Made by a program: the position numbers and the translations under genes
Part shown: positions 4,813-6,168 of the stretch, one piece after another
How the letters are laid out: the number at the start of each line of letters is the position of its first letter
Numbering within the stretch: position 1 is the first letter of the stretch
The notes under the pieces: generated by a model
The model's database searches: none
Told to the model about the DNA's origin: nothing
The model's input: only the letters and a program-made list of their open reading frames with translations
DNA from: Clostridia bacterium
Lineage (GTDB): Bacteria; Bacillota; Clostridia; Oscillospirales; QAMX01
Length of the DNA stretch: 6,168 nt
Reading direction: 5' to 3'
NCBI GenBank assembly: GCA_024404415.1
Contig: JAKSPX010000104.1
Coordinates: 1 to 6,168 of the forward strand

Positions 4813-6054
4813 ATGAAGAACAAATCATTCCCCATCGGCTTCTGGAATTACCCCGCCGTCGGCGCTTACGGCCCCGAGGAGGTCTCCCGCTGGACACGCT
4901 GCGGCATGACCTGGAACCAGAGCCCGCGCTTTTCCTACGAGACCAACACCAAAGAAGAGCTGCTCGCCATCCTCGACGAGTGTGAAAAGCAGGGCATCGG
5001 CCTGACGCTCTGCATCAGCGGTTTGGATTACCGCGACGCTTTACGCGACATTGACGCCTACCGCGCCTTATTTGAACGCGCTTATGCCGATTTCGGCCAT
5101 CACCCGGCCACCGTCGGCTTCTTCATCGGCGACGAGCCCATCGGTGAGGCGGAAAACAAGGCCTGCATCGAGGCTTACAAGATCATGCTCTCGACCGCGC
5201 CGGAGCTTACGCCGCTTCTCAACTTCAACCCCTACTTCCCCGGCTTTGAGGACGCCATTCTCGGCGGGCAGGATTTCACCTCCTGGGCCAGGGACTTTAC
5301 CGCCGCCTCGGGCTGCAAGCTGATCTGCTACGATTGCTACACCCAGTTAAACGAGGGCGAAGAGGGCGTGAACAGCTACTTCCTCAACCTCAACAAATAT
5401 TCCGAAATGGCGCGCGGCGCGGGCATCGAGATCTGGACGACGCTTCTCTGCTCGGCCCATTACCTCTACCGCGCGGCAAGCGAGGACGATATCCGCTGGC
5501 AGTTATCCACCGCCGTCGCCTCCGGCTGCCGCGGCATTCTGTGGTTCTTATTCTACGACAGCATTCCCAACAACAATTACCGTTCCTCCCCCATTGACCC
5601 CTTCGGCGAGGAGACCGAGACCTACCATTACATCCGCCGCGTACAGAAGGTGTTCCACGCCATGTACGGCGAACTGATGATGAAGCTTTCCTGGAAGAAG
5701 ACCTGGCACTTTGAAAAGGCCTACGGCGATTACCCGCTCTTCCCGGAAAACGAGCACCCCTTCATCAAGCGAATGATCTCCGAGCAAGGCCTCCCCGGCA
5801 TCCTCTCGCTCTTCGAGGACGAAGATGGGAAGGAATACGCCGTCATGGTCAATAATTCCCCCTTCAAGCCCGGCCGGTTTGCCTTTGCCCTTCCGAAGGA
5901 CACGAAAAAGATCTGGCGCATCCAGAAAAACGGCGACATGACGGTCGATTTCAAGGTAAGTCATCATGACGCGATCTACCAGGAAAAAGACGACGAGATC
6001 ATCGCCGGATGCTTCCTCGCCCCCGGACAGATGGAGGTCTTCCGTTTCGAATAA
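4813..6054 (+). CDS. TIM-barrel protein, putative GH-A-clan-like glycoside hydrolase
   Basis: The 413-aa product begins at the ATG at 4813 with GGAAGG 5 nt upstream. A reading frame extends back to 4729 but overlaps the previous gene and lacks a ribosome binding site there. No signal peptide is seen, so it is cytoplasmic. Residues about 5-290 read like a (beta/alpha)8 barrel: 'IGFWNYPAVGAYGPEEV' at strand 1, 'GLTLCISG' (63-70), 'ATVGFFIGDEP' with E108 placed where clan GH-A enzymes carry the strand-4 acid ('NEP'), 'KLICYDCYTQ' (169-178), 'IEIWTTLLCSAH' (205-216) and 'GCRGILWFLFYDS' (238-250). Residues about 330-413 look like a beta-sandwich tail ('KEYAVMVNNSPFKPGRFAF'). I cannot assign a GH family or substrate, and the nucleophile is not certain. 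Pairing with a Gfo/Idh-like gene fits a carbohydrate context. No strong terminator follows. Confidence 0.75.
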   Translation: MKNKSFPIGFWNYPAVGAYGPEEVSRWTRCGMTWNQSPRFSYETNTKEELLAILDECEKQGIGLTLCISGLDYRDALRDIDAYRALFERAYADFGHHPATVGFFIGDEPIGEAENKACIEAYKIMLSTAPELTPLLNFNPYFPGFEDAILGGQDFTSWARDFTAASGCKLICYDCYTQLNEGEEGVNSYFLNLNKYSEMARGAGIEIWTTLLCSAHYLYRAASEDDIRWQLSTAVASGCRGILWFLFYDSIPNNNYRSSPIDPFGEETETYHYIRRVQKVFHAMYGELMMKLSWKKTWHFEKAYGDYPLFPENEHPFIKRMISEQGLPGILSLFEDEDGKEYAVMVNNSPFKPGRFAFALPKDTKKIWRIQKNGDMTVDFKVSHHDAIYQEKDDEIIAGCFLAPGQMEVFRFE

Positions 6055-6079
6055 ACCTGACTCATAGCGCTATCTCCGC

Positions 6080-6130
6080 ATCCGCCAGGCGGATATCCTG
6101 AATAAGGTATCGGGAGATCACAGATCTCCC
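6080..6130. repeat. Two palindromes downstream of the TIM-barrel gene
   Basis: ATCCGCC-A-GGCGGAT (6080-6094) is a near-perfect palindrome, and GGGAGATC-ACA-GATCTCCC (6112-6130) is a perfect 8-bp stem with a 3-nt loop. The second is followed by CTTGTATAAT, not a T-run, so neither is a typical intrinsic terminator. They could be operator sites for the next gene or mRNA 3'-end hairpins. The region 6055-6168 contains no gene. Confidence 0.5.
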
Positions 6131-6157
6131 CTTGTATAATAAGGTCAAGCAAAAAAG

Positions 6158-6166
6158 TGGTATAAT
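6158..6166 (+). promoter_or_regulatory. Extended -10 promoter element for a gene beyond the window
   Basis: TGGTATAAT gives a TGn extension on a perfect -10 hexamer. No good -35 is found at 16-18 bp upstream (AATAAG at 17 bp). An extended -10 can act without one. The following gene is outside the window. Confidence 0.45.
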
Positions 6167-6168
6167 AG

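Noticed and set aside
4370..6065. The word CTGACTCAT occurs at 4370-4378 and again at 6057-6065
   Set aside because: Only nine bases, no further similarity around the two copies; chance is likely and no attachment site is supported.
6135..6140. A second TATAAT, 26 bp before the terminal one
   Set aside because: No -35 at a workable distance (GGGAGA at 17 bp) and no TGn extension, so it is not called as a promoter.

Overview
The window looks like a chromosomal segment of a GC-rich, low-copy-repeat-bearing Clostridia-type Firmicute (Bacillota), probably a gut or anaerobe lineage. The pointers are a secreted autolysin with cell-wall-binding type 2 repeats, a SpoIVFB-like site-2 protease, strong GGAGG-type ribosome binding sites, sigma-A-type promoters, and an intergenic hairpin element carrying the 'TGTCATT-CGAG / GGATTGCCACG / CTCGCAATGACA' words common in Clostridia genomes. 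Lineage is an inference; there is no rRNA or other taxonomic marker here.

Layout. Positions 1-2093 (minus strand, C-terminus cut by the window edge) encode a large exported protein: signal peptide, phage-tail-type lysozyme domain, an aromatic-rich middle region, and three CW_binding_2 repeats. It is driven by an almost ideal consensus promoter at 2157-2185. Back to back with it, an extended -10 promoter (2223-2251) drives a two-gene plus-strand unit: a YfcE-type metallophosphoesterase with a TTG start (2305-2763), and a two-TM protein with a PH-like tail overlapping it by 20 bp (2744-3250). The phosphoesterase leader is almost entirely one imperfect hairpin that contains the Shine-Dalgarno sequence.

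A 180-bp element with 17-bp perfect terminal inverted repeats and four internal hairpins (3257-3436) fills the gap between convergent genes and probably serves as a bidirectional terminator. On its far side a minus-strand pair (3965-4264, then 3439-3972) encodes a small single-TM protein and a SpoIVFB/M50-like intramembrane metalloprotease, a layout that resembles a miniaturised spoIVFA-spoIVFB operon.

A short divergent promoter region (4265-4376) holds overlapping promoters and a perfect 9-bp hairpin with a T-run. It leads to a plus-strand pair: a 140-aa remnant-like protein resembling only the N-terminal half of Gfo/Idh/MocA oxidoreductases, with its cofactor and catalytic motifs lost (4377-4799), and a 413-aa TIM-barrel protein with a GH-A-clan-like 'GDEP' motif (4813-6054). 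The last 114 bases hold palindromes and a probable promoter for a gene beyond the window.

No tRNA, rRNA, CRISPR array, transposase or phage structural gene was seen. The most unusual items are the degenerate Gfo/Idh/MocA half-protein paired with an unassigned glycosidase-like protein, the hairpin-rich inverted-repeat element, the structured phosphoesterase leader, and the reduced SpoIVFA/FB-like pair.
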